The notes: generated from the sequence alone by a model not told the origin. A stretch of DNA of 64,000 bases from Rhodoferax ferrireducens (GCA_002083775.1 MTEI01000009.1:62001-126000), one strand, 5' to 3'. Shown: positions 46,979-56,708, numbered from the stretch's first letter. A program made the numbers and translations.

Positions 46979-49189
46979 TTAGTGCGCTGCAATGGCATTG
47001 AGTTTCATACCGGTCTGGCGTCTGCCCAGTTTGCGCTCGCCCACCAGGAACTGGATCAGCGCGATCGCCGCCGACATCAAAATGATCAACACCGTGCAGT
47101 AAGCCAGCGCCACGCCGTAGTCGCCGTTACCCACCCGGCCGATGATGTAGGAGGTGGCCAGCTCGTTCTCCGCGGTGACCAAAAAGATCACCGCACTCAC
47201 CGTGGTCATGGCGCGCACAAAGCTATACACCAGTGCCGCCACCAACGCCAGCTTGAGCAGCGGCAGCACCACAAAACGCAGCGTCTGGAAGGTGCTGGCG
47301 CGCAGCATCACCGAGGCTTCGTCGAGCGATTTGTCGAGTTGTTTGAACGCCGCCGTGCCGGCTCGCACGCCCACTGGCAGGTTGCGGAACATGAACGACA
47401 ACACGATGATCAGCCCGGTGCCGGTCAGCTCCACCGGCGGCACGTTGAACGCCAGGATGTAACTCACCCCCAGCACCGTGCCGGGGATGGCAAAGGCCAG
47501 CAGCGCAACAAACTCGAACCAGCCCTGACCGCGAAACTCGGTGCGGGCCAGCAGATAGGCAATCAGCAGACCAACTGCCGCTGTCATCGGCGCGGCCAGC
47601 CCGGCCAGCTTGATGGTGGTGAAGAACGAGTTCCAGGCCGTGCCCGCCCAGACCAGGCCATATTCACCCCACTCCAGGCCAAACGCCGTCTTGAAGTGGG
47701 CCAGGGTCAGCGTGTAGTCACGCCCCCAGGTCTGCACAAAACCACCGGCAAAGGCAAACAGGTACACCACCACGGTGAACGCCAGCCAGGGGTACACCAC
47801 CATATTCAAAACGCGACGTATGCCATTTGGCAAAGCCATCGGTATGCCCGCATCACCCTTGCCGCTGACCGTGGTGTAGTTCTGCTTGCCCAGCAAGGCG
47901 CGCTGCATGGCAAAGACTGCCAGCGCAAACATCGTCAAGATCCACGCCAGCGAGGCGGCCTTGCCCTGGTCGTATTGCGCGCCGACGATGGCAAAAAAGA
48001 TGTCTGTGGACAGCACCGCATACTGACCACCTACCACGATCGGGTTGCCAAAATCGGCAATGCTCTCGATGAAACCGACCAGAAAGGCATTCGCCAAGCC
48101 GGGTTTGAGTAGCGGCAGCGTCACAGTGAAAAACGTCTTGGTGCGACTGGCGCGCAAGGTTTGCGCGGCTTCCTCCATGCTGGGTGCCACGCCCTGCACC
48201 ACCCCGCGCATGATCATGAAGGCAATCGGCGTGAAGGCAAACAGTTGGGCAATCCAGATGCCAAACAGGCCATAAAACCAGCGGGTGGGCTCCATGCCAA
48301 AGGCGTACTCCAGAAATTGGTTCACGACGCCAGCGCGTCCAAACAGCAGGATCAGCCCGAGGCCGACGACAAACGGCGGCGTGATGATGGGCAGCAGCGC
48401 CACCACCCGCAGCGGTGTCTGCACCCTTGGCCCGGCGCTGCGCTCCGCCAGCAGGGCCATCATGGTGCCCATGATCACCGTGCCAGTGGCTGTGAGCAGC
48501 GCCAGAAACAGCGTGTTCCAGGCCACGCCACAACGCACGCCACCTGCCAGACAACCCAGGCCCCAGACCCGTTCATGACCAATACGCTCAAAGATGGCCG
48601 AAAACGCCCAGTGCCCTTCTTCGTTCAAAAAGGCGCCATACAGCGCCTTGGTGACCGGAAACGCAATGAACAGCAGCAGCAGCGCCGAGCAGCCCAGCAC
48701 CGCCGAGGCCACAAACAGGTCACCCTTGAAAAAACCCCGGCGCGCCAGGCCAAACGCCGTGAGCATGACCAGCGCCAGCAGCGCCACAAACGCCCCGATG
48801 CCAATGCCGTACTGGTTCACCGCCAGTTCGCCAAACTGGGTGTTCAAAACAGCAAACGACCAGCCGCGCGCCCCGATCATGAAGCCGCTGGCCAGCAACC
48901 CCACAAACCCGAGCAGCCCACCCGCCAGCAACCAGGTGCTTTGTGGTTTGCCCGCTGGAACCAGCAAACCAACTGCGGCCAAACCCAGCCCAACCAAGCC
49001 GAAAGCCAGCCAGATGCGGCCATGCGCCACCGTCTGCAGCAACCCATTGGCGGTTTCCGGGCCGCCAAAGATCTGCGGCAACACGCTGTACCAGGCGGTG
49101 TCCTGAATGGCATACCAGGGCAGCACCAGGTAGGCCAGCAGACCCGCCACCAGCCAGAGCTGGATAGCCCGGTTGGGGTGCGAAGACAT
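46979..49189 (-). CDS. Fused two-domain ABC permease, AfuB/FbpB-like
   Basis: A 736-residue permease with two binding-protein-dependent transport domains in one chain and at least 14 hydrophobic helices. EAA-type loops appear twice: SMEEAAQTLRASRTKTFFTV (first half) and SLDEASVMLRASTFQTLRFV (second half). ATG 49189 overlaps the binding-protein stop as TGATG, a coupled start, and is preferred to the longer frame. This layout occurs in iron(III) FbpB and in AfuB sugar-phosphate importers. Confidence 0.9.
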   Translation of the reverse strand: MSSHPNRAIQLWLVAGLLAYLVLPWYAIQDTAWYSVLPQIFGGPETANGLLQTVAHGRIWLAFGLVGLGLAAVGLLVPAGKPQSTWLLAGGLLGFVGLLASGFMIGARGWSFAVLNTQFGELAVNQYGIGIGAFVALLALVMLTAFGLARRGFFKGDLFVASAVLGCSALLLLFIAFPVTKALYGAFLNEEGHWAFSAIFERIGHERVWGLGCLAGGVRCGVAWNTLFLALLTATGTVIMGTMMALLAERSAGPRVQTPLRVVALLPIITPPFVVGLGLILLFGRAGVVNQFLEYAFGMEPTRWFYGLFGIWIAQLFAFTPIAFMIMRGVVQGVAPSMEEAAQTLRASRTKTFFTVTLPLLKPGLANAFLVGFIESIADFGNPIVVGGQYAVLSTDIFFAIVGAQYDQGKAASLAWILTMFALAVFAMQRALLGKQNYTTVSGKGDAGIPMALPNGIRRVLNMVVYPWLAFTVVVYLFAFAGGFVQTWGRDYTLTLAHFKTAFGLEWGEYGLVWAGTAWNSFFTTIKLAGLAAPMTAAVGLLIAYLLARTEFRGQGWFEFVALLAFAIPGTVLGVSYILAFNVPPVELTGTGLIIVLSFMFRNLPVGVRAGTAAFKQLDKSLDEASVMLRASTFQTLRFVVLPLLKLALVAALVYSFVRAMTTVSAVIFLVTAENELATSYIIGRVGNGDYGVALAYCTVLIILMSAAIALIQFLVGERKLGRRQTGMKLNAIAAH

Positions 49190-50199
49190 CAACGCGGCAG
49201 CGAGTTGACTTCTTTCTCCCACTTGGCGATCAAGCGTTTGCGCTCAGCGGAGGCACCGTATTTGGCGTAGTCGTAGTTGATGAACTTGATCTTCTTGAAG
49301 TCAGGCACGTTCTTGTCCACCTTGGCGGCCTTGTTGGACGGCACCTGGAACTGCTTGGCCGCAGCGGCCATTTCCTGCGCAGCCGGGGTTAGCGCCCACT
49401 CGTAGAACTTCTTGGCGGCTTCCATGTTGCGCGCGCCCTTGATGATGCTCATCGAGCCGATCTCGGCCCCCGTGCCATCGGTCGGGGTGATGGCTTCCAG
49501 CGGGAAACCGTTGATTTTTTCACCGGGCGCGTCGTGCACAAAGCTGATCGACACGGTGGTCTCGCCGCGCGCTGCCGCCTTGATCGGCGCGGTGCCGCTG
49601 CGGGTGTACTGGCTGATGTTCTTGTGCAGCTTTTTCATGTACTCAAACGCCTGGTCTTCGCCCATCATCTGCACCAGCGTGGCCACCATGGTGTAGGCGG
49701 TGCCACTCGATGCCGGGTTGGCCACCTGGATTTCACCCTTGAGGGCCGGGTTGAGCAGGTCGTTCCAGGTCTTGGGCACGGGCAACTTCTTTTTCGCCAG
49801 CAGTTCGGTGTTATAGCCAAAACCCAGCGGGCCAGAGTAGATGCCCACCGTGCGGTAATTGGACTGGGCCGCCTGTTGCTGCGCCCAGCCTTGCAGTTGC
49901 GGCAAGCTGGCCGACTTGTATTCCAGGCTCAGACCCAGTTCGGCCGCTTGCAAGTGCGGGTCACCGGTGCCGCCAAACCAGATGTCGGTCTTGGGGTTGT
50001 CTTTCTCGGCAATCAGTTGTGCCAGCGACTCGCCGGAGCCTTTCATCGAGATGTTGATTTTGGTCCCCGTGGTCTTGGCGTAGACCGTCCCGATCATGTT
50101 GCACCACTCGGCTTGCACCGAACAGATGACGTTGACCGTCTGGGCGTGTGCCAGACCAGCTGCCAACGTGATGGCCGAGAGGACAAACAGCTTTTTCAT
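49189..50199 (-). CDS. ABC substrate-binding protein, AfuA-like (probable sugar phosphates)
   Basis: A 336-residue periplasmic binding protein with a signal peptide (MKKLFVLSAITLAAGLAHA). It has the extracellular solute-binding fold of iron-type receptors but resembles AfuA, which was first called an iron protein and later shown to bind hexose-phosphates. VHDAPGEK (His222, Asp223) and PTDGTGAEIG (Glu246) keep the 23-residue Asp-Glu spacing I recall for the AfuA sugar site; no tandem Tyr iron ligands were seen. The genes around it (tal, pgi, zwf, hexR) all act on sugar phosphates, which supports that substrate. It starts the operon and is divergent from zwf. Confidence 0.85.
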   Translation of the reverse strand: MKKLFVLSAITLAAGLAHAQTVNVICSVQAEWCNMIGTVYAKTTGTKINISMKGSGESLAQLIAEKDNPKTDIWFGGTGDPHLQAAELGLSLEYKSASLPQLQGWAQQQAAQSNYRTVGIYSGPLGFGYNTELLAKKKLPVPKTWNDLLNPALKGEIQVANPASSGTAYTMVATLVQMMGEDQAFEYMKKLHKNISQYTRSGTAPIKAAARGETTVSISFVHDAPGEKINGFPLEAITPTDGTGAEIGSMSIIKGARNMEAAKKFYEWALTPAAQEMAAAAKQFQVPSNKAAKVDKNVPDFKKIKFINYDYAKYGASAERKRLIAKWEKEVNSLPR

Positions 50200-50342
50200 G
50201 ATCCAGATCTCCGTGTAGTGATAGCGCCTTCTCGGGGCGCAAGAATGAGAGCCGTAAGCTTAGCCAAGAATGTCAGTTTAGCGACAGTAATACGACATTT
50301 TTTTGACGAATATTTCGCAGTTACTGAAGATGCCTGTTTTTA

Positions 50343-50357
50343 TGTAACTATGTTACA
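50343..50357. promoter_or_regulatory. HexR-type palindrome upstream of zwf
   Basis: TGTAACTATGTTACA matches the TGTAA-N5-TTACA operator known for HexR in proteobacteria. It lies in the 310-bp gap between divergent zwf and the AfuA-like gene and could control both. The rest of that gap (50200-50509) is AT-rich near 50280-50330 and holds no gene. Confidence 0.8.
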
Positions 50358-50509
50358 GTTTGATTCAAGTTCATCGGTTTGCATCCCAAGCAGCGACTTG
50401 ACCGATGAAGAAAAGGCTGATGTGACGCGTTTGCCCCGACATGCCAGCCCCGTCGCGCTGACGCTCACCCGGCTCCCTCCACGTCGTTATTTACTTTCGA
50501 AGGCCAACC

Positions 50510-51964
50510 ATGAGTTTTGACCTTGTCCTCTTTGGCGGCACCGGCGATTTGTGCTGGCGCAAGCTGATGCCTGCCCTATTTCAGGCCTTCAAACATGGCA
50601 CCCTGCCCGCAGATGCCCGCATCATCGGCATCGGCCGTGACGACCTCAGCGACGAGCGCTACCGTGCACTGATTGCCTCGCGTTTTGACAATGTGGAACT
50701 GGAAAAGCGCCCCAGCACCGAAGAATTCGACCGCTTTGCGGCGCTGCTCGAATTTGTCAGCATGGACCTATCCAAGCCCGAGCACTACAGTTACCTCAAA
50801 GACAAGCTATCCGCTCGCCAGGCCGACACCGTGGTGATGTACCTGGCCACCGCGCCCAATTTGTTTGCCACCATTGCCGAGCAACTCGGCGCGGCGGGTC
50901 TGGCCACGCCGCAGACCCGCATCGTGCTCGAAAAACCGCTGGGCCACGACCTGGCCAGCAACCGCGCCATCAACCACACAGTGGGCCAGGTGTTCACCGA
51001 GCACCAGATCTACCGCATTGACCATTACTTGGGCAAACCGGCGGTGCAAAACCTGTTTGCGCTGCGCTTTGGCAACGCCTTGTTCGAGCCACTGTGGCGG
51101 CGCGAGCACATCGCCAACATCCAGATCACCATTGCCGAAGAACTGGGTGTGGAAAAGCGTGGCGCGTTTTATGAGACCACCGGTGCGCTGCGTGACATGG
51201 TGCAAAACCACGCGCTGCAACTGCTGTGCGCCATTGGCATGGAGCCGCCGATCAACTCCCACGCTGACGCCATCCGCGACGAAAAGCTCAAGGTGCTGCG
51301 CTCGCTGAAAGCCTGGACACCGGAATCCCTGGCGCAGGACGTGATTCGCGGCCAGTACAGCGCGGGCGCCATTGGCGGCCTGGCGGTGCCAGGCTACCGC
51401 GAAGAACTGGGCGTGAGCCCCACCAGCAGCACCGAAACCTTTGTGGCGATCCGCACAGAAATCATGAACTGGCGCTGGGCCGGTGTGCCGTTTTACATCC
51501 GCACCGGCAAACGCCTGGCCGGACGCGATTCGCGCATTGTGGTGAACTTCAGGCCCACGCCGCACGCCATCTTCAACACGCAAATGGGCCAGGCCAACCA
51601 GCTGGTGATCAACCTGCAGCCCAAGGACGGGCTCGAGCTGCACCTGCTGGCGCAAGCGCAGGACAAGCGCCAAAACTCCAACAACCTGGCGCCGGTGCAC
51701 CTGGACCTGGACTTTGACAAACGCTTTGGCACTGAGCGCGTGGGCGCTTACGAGCGCCTGCTGCTCGATGTGATTGAAGGCCGCCTGAACCTGTTTGTGC
51801 GCAGCGACGAGCAAGAAGAAGCCTGGCGCTGGGTCGAACCCATCCTGAACGCCTGGCGCGCCGACACCCAGGGCCCGCGCCCCTATGCCAGTGGCACCTG
51901 GGGCCCGAGCGCCACCAGCGCCATGATCGCCCGCGACCGCTTTTGCTGGAGCGAAGAATGCTGA
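50510..51964 (+). CDS. zwf: Glucose-6-phosphate 1-dehydrogenase
   Basis: Oxidises glucose-6-phosphate to 6-phosphogluconolactone, first step of the oxidative pentose-phosphate and Entner-Doudoroff routes. 484 residues: N-terminal nucleotide motif LVLFGGTGDLCWRKLMPALF, active-site IYRIDHYLGKPAVQNL (about residues 170-185), VEKRGAFYETTGALRDMVQN and the C-terminal ERVGAYERLLLDVIEGRLNL. It is followed after 21 bp by the HexR-like regulator. Confidence 0.97.
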   Translation: MSFDLVLFGGTGDLCWRKLMPALFQAFKHGTLPADARIIGIGRDDLSDERYRALIASRFDNVELEKRPSTEEFDRFAALLEFVSMDLSKPEHYSYLKDKLSARQADTVVMYLATAPNLFATIAEQLGAAGLATPQTRIVLEKPLGHDLASNRAINHTVGQVFTEHQIYRIDHYLGKPAVQNLFALRFGNALFEPLWRREHIANIQITIAEELGVEKRGAFYETTGALRDMVQNHALQLLCAIGMEPPINSHADAIRDEKLKVLRSLKAWTPESLAQDVIRGQYSAGAIGGLAVPGYREELGVSPTSSTETFVAIRTEIMNWRWAGVPFYIRTGKRLAGRDSRIVVNFRPTPHAIFNTQMGQANQLVINLQPKDGLELHLLAQAQDKRQNSNNLAPVHLDLDFDKRFGTERVGAYERLLLDVIEGRLNLFVRSDEQEEAWRWVEPILNAWRADTQGPRPYASGTWGPSATSAMIARDRFCWSEEC

Positions 51965-51985
51965 CCCCCTGTCACCGTACGCATC

Positions 51986-52834
51986 ATGCTTGACCGCATC
52001 CGCGCTTGCCTGCCCTCGCTGGCGCCCGCTGAACAACGCGTGGGCAAACTGGTGCTGCTCGACCCGCGCAGCTTCGCACTGATGCCGGTCAGCGAGCTGG
52101 CCGACCGTGCCCATGTGAGCAAACCCACCGTAGTGCGCTTTTGCCGCAGCATCGGCTACGACGGCCTGGCCGACTTTAAACTCAAGCTGGCGGGCAATGT
52201 GAGCGAGGGCGTGCCCTTCATCCACCGCAGCGTCGATGCCGACGACAAAACCAGCGACATCATGGTCAAAGTCATCGACAACACCGTGGCCGCCTTTCTG
52301 AAATACCGCAACGAGGCCTCATCAAGCGCGATCGACAAGGCCGTGGCGGTGCTTACCACGGCCTACCACGCCGGGCGGCGCATCGAGTTTTTTGGCGTCG
52401 GCAACTCCGGCATCGTGGCGCAGGATGCGCAGCACAAATTCTTCAGACTGGGCATCAACGGCGTGGCCTACAGCGACGGCCACATGCAGGTGATGAGCGC
52501 CTCGCTGATGCAGCCGGGCGACTGTGTCATCGTCATCAGCAACTCGGGTCGCACCCGCGATTTGATGGATTCGTGCGACATTGCGCGCAAAAACGGCGCC
52601 ACCACCATCGTCATCACCGCCAGCGGTTCGCCGCTGGCCAGCGCGGGCGACATTCACCTGGCAGCCGATCACCCGGAAGGCTACGAGCGCTATAGCCCGA
52701 TGGTGTCGCGCCTGTTGCACCTGATGATCATCGACATCGTGGCCACCTGCGTGGCGCTGCGCATTGGCAGCGAGAAGCTGCAGCCGCTGCTGCGCGAGAT
52801 GAAGAACAACCTGCGCAACAAGCGTTATGCTTGA
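51986..52834 (+). CDS. hexR: RpiR-family regulator, HexR-like
   Basis: A 282-residue repressor with an N-terminal RpiR helix-turn-helix (about 1-77; LADRAHVSKPTVVRFCRSIG) and a C-terminal SIS sugar-phosphate-binding domain (about 125-260; EFFGVGNSGIVAQDAQHKFF, CVIVISNSGRTRDLMDSC). HexR releases DNA on binding KDPG and controls zwf and Entner-Doudoroff genes. A matching operator lies upstream of zwf. The end NNLRNKRYA is echoed downstream at about 54250-54282. Confidence 0.93.
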   Translation: MLDRIRACLPSLAPAEQRVGKLVLLDPRSFALMPVSELADRAHVSKPTVVRFCRSIGYDGLADFKLKLAGNVSEGVPFIHRSVDADDKTSDIMVKVIDNTVAAFLKYRNEASSSAIDKAVAVLTTAYHAGRRIEFFGVGNSGIVAQDAQHKFFRLGINGVAYSDGHMQVMSASLMQPGDCVIVISNSGRTRDLMDSCDIARKNGATTIVITASGSPLASAGDIHLAADHPEGYERYSPMVSRLLHLMIIDIVATCVALRIGSEKLQPLLREMKNNLRNKRYA

Positions 52835-52858
52835 ACCATCTACGTTTACATGCTTTTT

Positions 52859-52912
52859 AGCCCTCTAGCCCTTATGCCTATTGGGCTAATAGCTTTGCTA
52901 TTTATAGCATTT
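52859..52912. repeat. Dispersed palindrome after hexR
   Basis: CCCTCTAGCCCTTATGCC, then TATTGGGCTAATAGCTTTGC and TATTTATAGCA. It keeps the CTAGCCCTTAT core and the TAATAGCT flank and may fold into a hairpin at the 3' end of the zwf-hexR transcript. Confidence 0.75.
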
Positions 52913-53012
52913 TTATCTTCAGCGCTAACTCCCTGATTCTTCTATCTGGTGTTTTCAATTGACCACCCCAGATTTCAAGAAAAAATGGGCTGCGCTGGCG
53001 TAAATAACCGGA

Positions 53013-54164
53013 TCACGCAGCCAATTCTGCAAGCCATTGCGCCGCTGGTCTCACGCCGATGCCCGCCACATCAAACGCATGCGGCGTGCGCAGCACCACT
53101 TGAACCGCCACCGCTTGCGGATGCGCTGCGGCAGCTTGGCGCAACGCCAGCGCAGGCTTGTCATCACCGACTTTCACTTCAATGAAATGGGTGGCATTAC
53201 CCGATTCGTTGGCCAGAACAAAGTCAATTTCCTTCCCGTCGGTGGTGCGCAGATAGTGCAGCTGCAGCGATGCACCCTCACTGTCATTCAAAAAATGAAC
53301 GTGTTTGAGTAAGTGGCACGCCACCAGGTTCTCAAACCGTGCTCCGGACTCAGGCGAGTCGTCTTGCCCGTCCACAACATAGGCCCAGTCATAAAAATAC
53401 AGCTTGGGCGCTTTGGCCAGGGCACGCGCCACGTTGCGGTGGTAGGGACGCACCAGGAACACGATGTGCAGGGCCTCCAGAATGTCAATGTAGTTGCGCA
53501 CCGTGTTGGGCGCCAAACCCAGGTCGCGCCCCAGTGCATCAAATGACAGCGGGCTGCCGGTACGCTGGCGCAACATGTCCACCAGCAAACGCATCAGGCG
53601 CACCTCCTGGATGCGGCTGAACTCCAGGACATCCTCGCGCACCAGATCGGTGAAGTACTGGTTTTGCCAACGTTTGCGGCCGCTGTCTGTGGCTTTGAAC
53701 AAGGGTTCGGGAAACCCGCCAAAGCGTAGCAAGGCCTCAAGCGCCTGCAACGGTTTTGCCACGTGCGGCAAGAATTCCTTCACGGAGAACGGATGTAATC
53801 GCCAGCGGAAATAGCGCCCTGCCAGCGACTCGCCAGATTGCCGAAACGTGTCCAGCCGTACACTGCCGGTGACCAACAAGGACTGGTTGACGGGCTTGGT
53901 GTCGAACACGCCTTTGAGGTAGCTCTTCCAGTCCGGCATGGCATGAATCTCATCGAACATCACATAGTCGTAGGTGCTGGCCCAATTGGCTTGAGCCATG
54001 CGCTGCCGATCTGCCACGCTGTCATGGTTGAGGTAAAGCGGACGCTGAAAGTTGCCGGCCAGCGCTTTGGCCAGCGTAGTTTTGCCGACTTGCCGTGGGC
54101 CTGTGACAAACACCATTTTGTCAGCCAAGTCGCGATAAATCAGGTCAGACAGGTAGCGTTGCAT
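53013..54164 (-). CDS. AAA ATPase with C-terminal DUF4143 domain
   Basis: A 383-residue protein of a widespread but poorly understood family. Walker A VTGPRQVGKTTLAKAL (about residues 20-35), Walker B DYVMFDEIHAMPDWKSYLKG and sensor SLLVTGSVRLDTFRQSGESL, a winged-helix middle (APNTVRNYIDILEALHIVFL) and a C-terminal nuclease-like DUF4143 domain with DGKEIDFVLAN and THFIEVKVGDDKP. It stands alone on the minus strand after zwf-hexR, and such genes are often horizontally acquired. Function is unknown; a restriction-like nuclease fold is only suggested by the D...E-x-K motif. Confidence 0.88.
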   Translation of the reverse strand: MQRYLSDLIYRDLADKMVFVTGPRQVGKTTLAKALAGNFQRPLYLNHDSVADRQRMAQANWASTYDYVMFDEIHAMPDWKSYLKGVFDTKPVNQSLLVTGSVRLDTFRQSGESLAGRYFRWRLHPFSVKEFLPHVAKPLQALEALLRFGGFPEPLFKATDSGRKRWQNQYFTDLVREDVLEFSRIQEVRLMRLLVDMLRQRTGSPLSFDALGRDLGLAPNTVRNYIDILEALHIVFLVRPYHRNVARALAKAPKLYFYDWAYVVDGQDDSPESGARFENLVACHLLKHVHFLNDSEGASLQLHYLRTTDGKEIDFVLANESGNATHFIEVKVGDDKPALALRQAAAAHPQAVAVQVVLRTPHAFDVAGIGVRPAAQWLAELAA

Positions 54165-54249
54165 TTCAATATTTCAACACCACTTTGCAGATTTATCAAG
54201 ATATTTCTTCAATCTGACGCAGAAATATCTGATGGCAAAAGAAAGCAAA

Positions 54250-54282
54250 ACAGGCATCTTCGCAACAAGCGCTACGCCTAAT
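54250..54282 (+). other. Possible remnant of an RpiR/hexR 3' end
   Basis: In one frame this reads QNRHLRNKRYA then stop, echoing the hexR end (NNLRNKRYA). CGCAACAAGCG is identical and the next codons differ only synonymously. It may be a leftover from duplication or insertion around the ATPase gene, but the match is short. Confidence 0.35.
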
Positions 54283-54303
54283 TGACAAGCAAAATTGGCA
54301 TTT

Positions 54304-54335
54304 TCCCCTTATATATAAAAGGCAGACAGCTACAA
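54304..54335. repeat. Decayed palindrome copy upstream of the M20 gene end
   Basis: TCCCCTTATATATAAAAGGC followed by AGACAGCTAC keeps a short stem (CCTTAT/ATAAAAGG) and the AGCTA flank. It is a remnant of low certainty. Confidence 0.4.
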
Positions 54336-54346
54336 CTTGTGCAGCG

Positions 54347-55561
54347 TCAAAGGGTGACCAAAGGCATGCTCTGCTCCACCAGGCTGGCGTGCAGCGCGGC
54401 ACCGAGTGGCAGCACCTCGTCGTTGAAGTCGTAGCGACTGTTGTGCAGGTAGCAGCTGCCCAGGCCATTGTCGGCACCCTGCCCCAGGCGCATATAGGCA
54501 CCAGGCTTGACGCGCAGCATGAACGAGAAATCTTCCGCGCCCATGCTGGGCTCCAGATCGCGCACCACATTGGCCGCGCCCAGCAGGCTTTCGGCCACGT
54601 CACCCGCAAACTGTGCCTCGGCGGCGGTGTTGATGGTGGCCGGGTACGAGCGCGTGTAGGTCACCTTGGCGATGGCGCCAAACCCCTGCGCGATGCCACT
54701 GCACAGTTCGCTCAGCCGCCGCTCGATCAGCGCTTGCACCTCAGCCTTGAAAGTGCGCACCGTGCCCACCAGTTGGGCGCTGCCGGGGATGACACTCATC
54801 GCTTGCACATCGCCCGCCTGCAGCGCACACAGGCTGATCACCGCGCTGTCCACCGGCTTGACGTTGCGCGAGACGATGCTTTGCACCGCGGTGATGATGT
54901 GCCCGGCCACCAGCACTGGGTCAACCGTCAGGTAGGCATGCGCACCGTGGCCGCCGCGGCCGGTGATGTCGATCTGGATGCGGTCGGCCGCCGCCATCAT
55001 CGGCCCCGGATTCAGGCCGATGGTGCCCGGGCGCATGGCCGGCCAGTTGTGCATGCCGTAGACCGCCTGCACCGGAAAACGCTCGAACAAACCGTCGTCA
55101 ATCATGGCCTGCGCACCGGCGTAACCCTCTTCGCCAGGCTGAAAGATCAGCACCGCCGTGCCGTCAAAACGGCGCGTCTCACTCAGATAACGCGCTGCCG
55201 CCACCAGCATGGCGGTGTGGCCGTCGTGGCCACAGCCATGCATCAGGCCAGGAGTGGCAGATTTCCAGGCAAAGGCGTTGTGCTCCGTCATGGGAAGCGC
55301 ATCCATGTCGGCGCGCAAGCCGATCATCCGCCCCGAGGTATGACGCTGGCCATGGATCACCGCCACCAGGCCAGTCTTGCCGATACCGGTGTGAATCTCG
55401 TCCACACCGCACACCTGCAAGGCCTGTTTGACCCGGCCAGCGGTGTAGACCTCTTCAAACCCCAACTCGGGGTGGGCGTGCAGATCACGCCGAAACGCCG
55501 TGATTTCAGGGTGAAACGCCGCAATGTGCGCAAACGCACGGCCACCAACAGACAAAGACAT
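54347..55561 (-). CDS. M20 family amidohydrolase (hippurate hydrolase-like)
   Basis: A zinc-dependent amidohydrolase of about 404 residues. The metal site includes LMHGCGHDGHTAML (Cys, His, Asp), the catalytic Glu pair FQPGEEGYAGAQAMI and MHNWPAM. The dimerisation lid starts near ITGRGGHGAHA. Relatives hydrolyse N-acyl amino acids such as hippurate or auxin conjugates; the substrate is not known. Three ATGs in a row occur at 55567-55559; the last has the best spacing from GGAG. It is a single gene, with galE divergent. Confidence 0.88.
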   Translation of the reverse strand: MSLSVGGRAFAHIAAFHPEITAFRRDLHAHPELGFEEVYTAGRVKQALQVCGVDEIHTGIGKTGLVAVIHGQRHTSGRMIGLRADMDALPMTEHNAFAWKSATPGLMHGCGHDGHTAMLVAAARYLSETRRFDGTAVLIFQPGEEGYAGAQAMIDDGLFERFPVQAVYGMHNWPAMRPGTIGLNPGPMMAAADRIQIDITGRGGHGAHAYLTVDPVLVAGHIITAVQSIVSRNVKPVDSAVISLCALQAGDVQAMSVIPGSAQLVGTVRTFKAEVQALIERRLSELCSGIAQGFGAIAKVTYTRSYPATINTAAEAQFAGDVAESLLGAANVVRDLEPSMGAEDFSFMLRVKPGAYMRLGQGADNGLGSCYLHNSRYDFNDEVLPLGAALHASLVEQSMPLVTL

Positions 55562-55694
55562 CATCATCTCCAACACACAAACTGCTTGTGGTGCGTAGGG
55601 TAGCGCAAGAAGCCTGCCAAGCGCACTGCAGCGCTTTTTTGGGGCGCGCAGCGTCTAAACTCTGCAGCACTCACCATTTCAAGGTCAACCGAAC

Positions 55695-56708
55695 ATGATT
55701 TTCATCACCGGCGGCGCGGGCTACATCGGATCACACACCTGCGTGGAACTGATCAATGCAGGCCAGCAAGTGACCGTGTTTGACAATTTTGCCAACAGCC
55801 AACCCGAAGCGCTGGCGCGTGTAGAGCGCATCACCGGCAAAAAAGTGACCTTCATCGAGGGCGACATCCGTGACCAGGCCGCATTACAGTCCGCGCTGCA
55901 AGCCAGCGGCGCCAAGGCGGTGATCCACTTTGCCGGACTCAAGGCGGTGGGGGAATCGGTGGCACAACCCCTGCGCTATTACGACAACAACGTACTGGGC
56001 ACCCTCAGATTGCTGGAGGCGATGCAGGCCTGTGGCGTGAAAACACTGGTGTTCAGTTCGTCGGCCACGGTCTACGGCGACCCACAGCGACTGCCGCTCA
56101 CCGAAGACCACCCGTTGTCCGCCACCAACCCGTATGGCCAGACCAAGCTGGTGATCGAGAACATGCTGCGCGACCTGAACGCCAGCGACCCCAGCTGGCG
56201 CATCGGTATCCTGCGTTACTTCAACCCGGTCGGCGCGCATGCCAGCGGCCTGATCGGCGAAGACCCGCAGGGTATTCCCAACAATCTGATGCCGTTTGTG
56301 GCCCAGGTGGCGGTGGGCAAGCGGCCATTTCTGAACGTCTGGGGCAACGACTACGCCACCCCGGACGGCACCGGCGTGCGCGACTACATCCACGTGGTGG
56401 ACCTGGCGCTGGGCCACTTGGCGGCGCTCAACACGCTGCAAGCGGACGGTGCCCAGAGCTTCGCGGTCAACCTGGGCACTGGCGTGGGTTACAGCGTGCT
56501 GGACATGGTGCAGGCCTTTGAGGCCGCCAGTGGCCAGCCGGTGCCCTATCAGATTTCGCCGCGCCGCCCCGGCGATGTGGCTGCCTGTTATGCCGACCCG
56601 GCCTATGCCAGCAGCCTGCTGGGCTGGCAGGCGCAGCGCGATTTGCAAACCATGTGCGCGGACGCCTGGCGCTGGCAAAGCGCCAACCCCAATGGCTACA
56701 GCGTTTGA
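55695..56708 (+). CDS. galE: UDP-glucose 4-epimerase
   Basis: Interconverts UDP-glucose and UDP-galactose for polysaccharide synthesis or galactose use. 337 residues with N-terminal [20 protein letters not shown], catalytic Ser in [12 protein letters not shown] and Tyr-x3-Lys in [11 protein letters not shown], and [24 protein letters not shown] lies upstream. It begins a three-gene sugar-nucleotide run with the pyrophosphorylase and manC. Confidence 0.96.
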   Translation: MIFITGGAGYIGSHTCVELINAGQQVTVFDNFANSQPEALARVERITGKKVTFIEGDIRDQAALQSALQASGAKAVIHFAGLKAVGESVAQPLRYYDNNVLGTLRLLEAMQACGVKTLVFSSSATVYGDPQRLPLTEDHPLSATNPYGQTKLVIENMLRDLNASDPSWRIGILRYFNPVGAHASGLIGEDPQGIPNNLMPFVAQVAVGKRPFLNVWGNDYATPDGTGVRDYIHVVDLALGHLAALNTLQADGAQSFAVNLGTGVGYSVLDMVQAFEAASGQPVPYQISPRRPGDVAACYADPAYASSLLGWQAQRDLQTMCADAWRWQSANPNGYSV

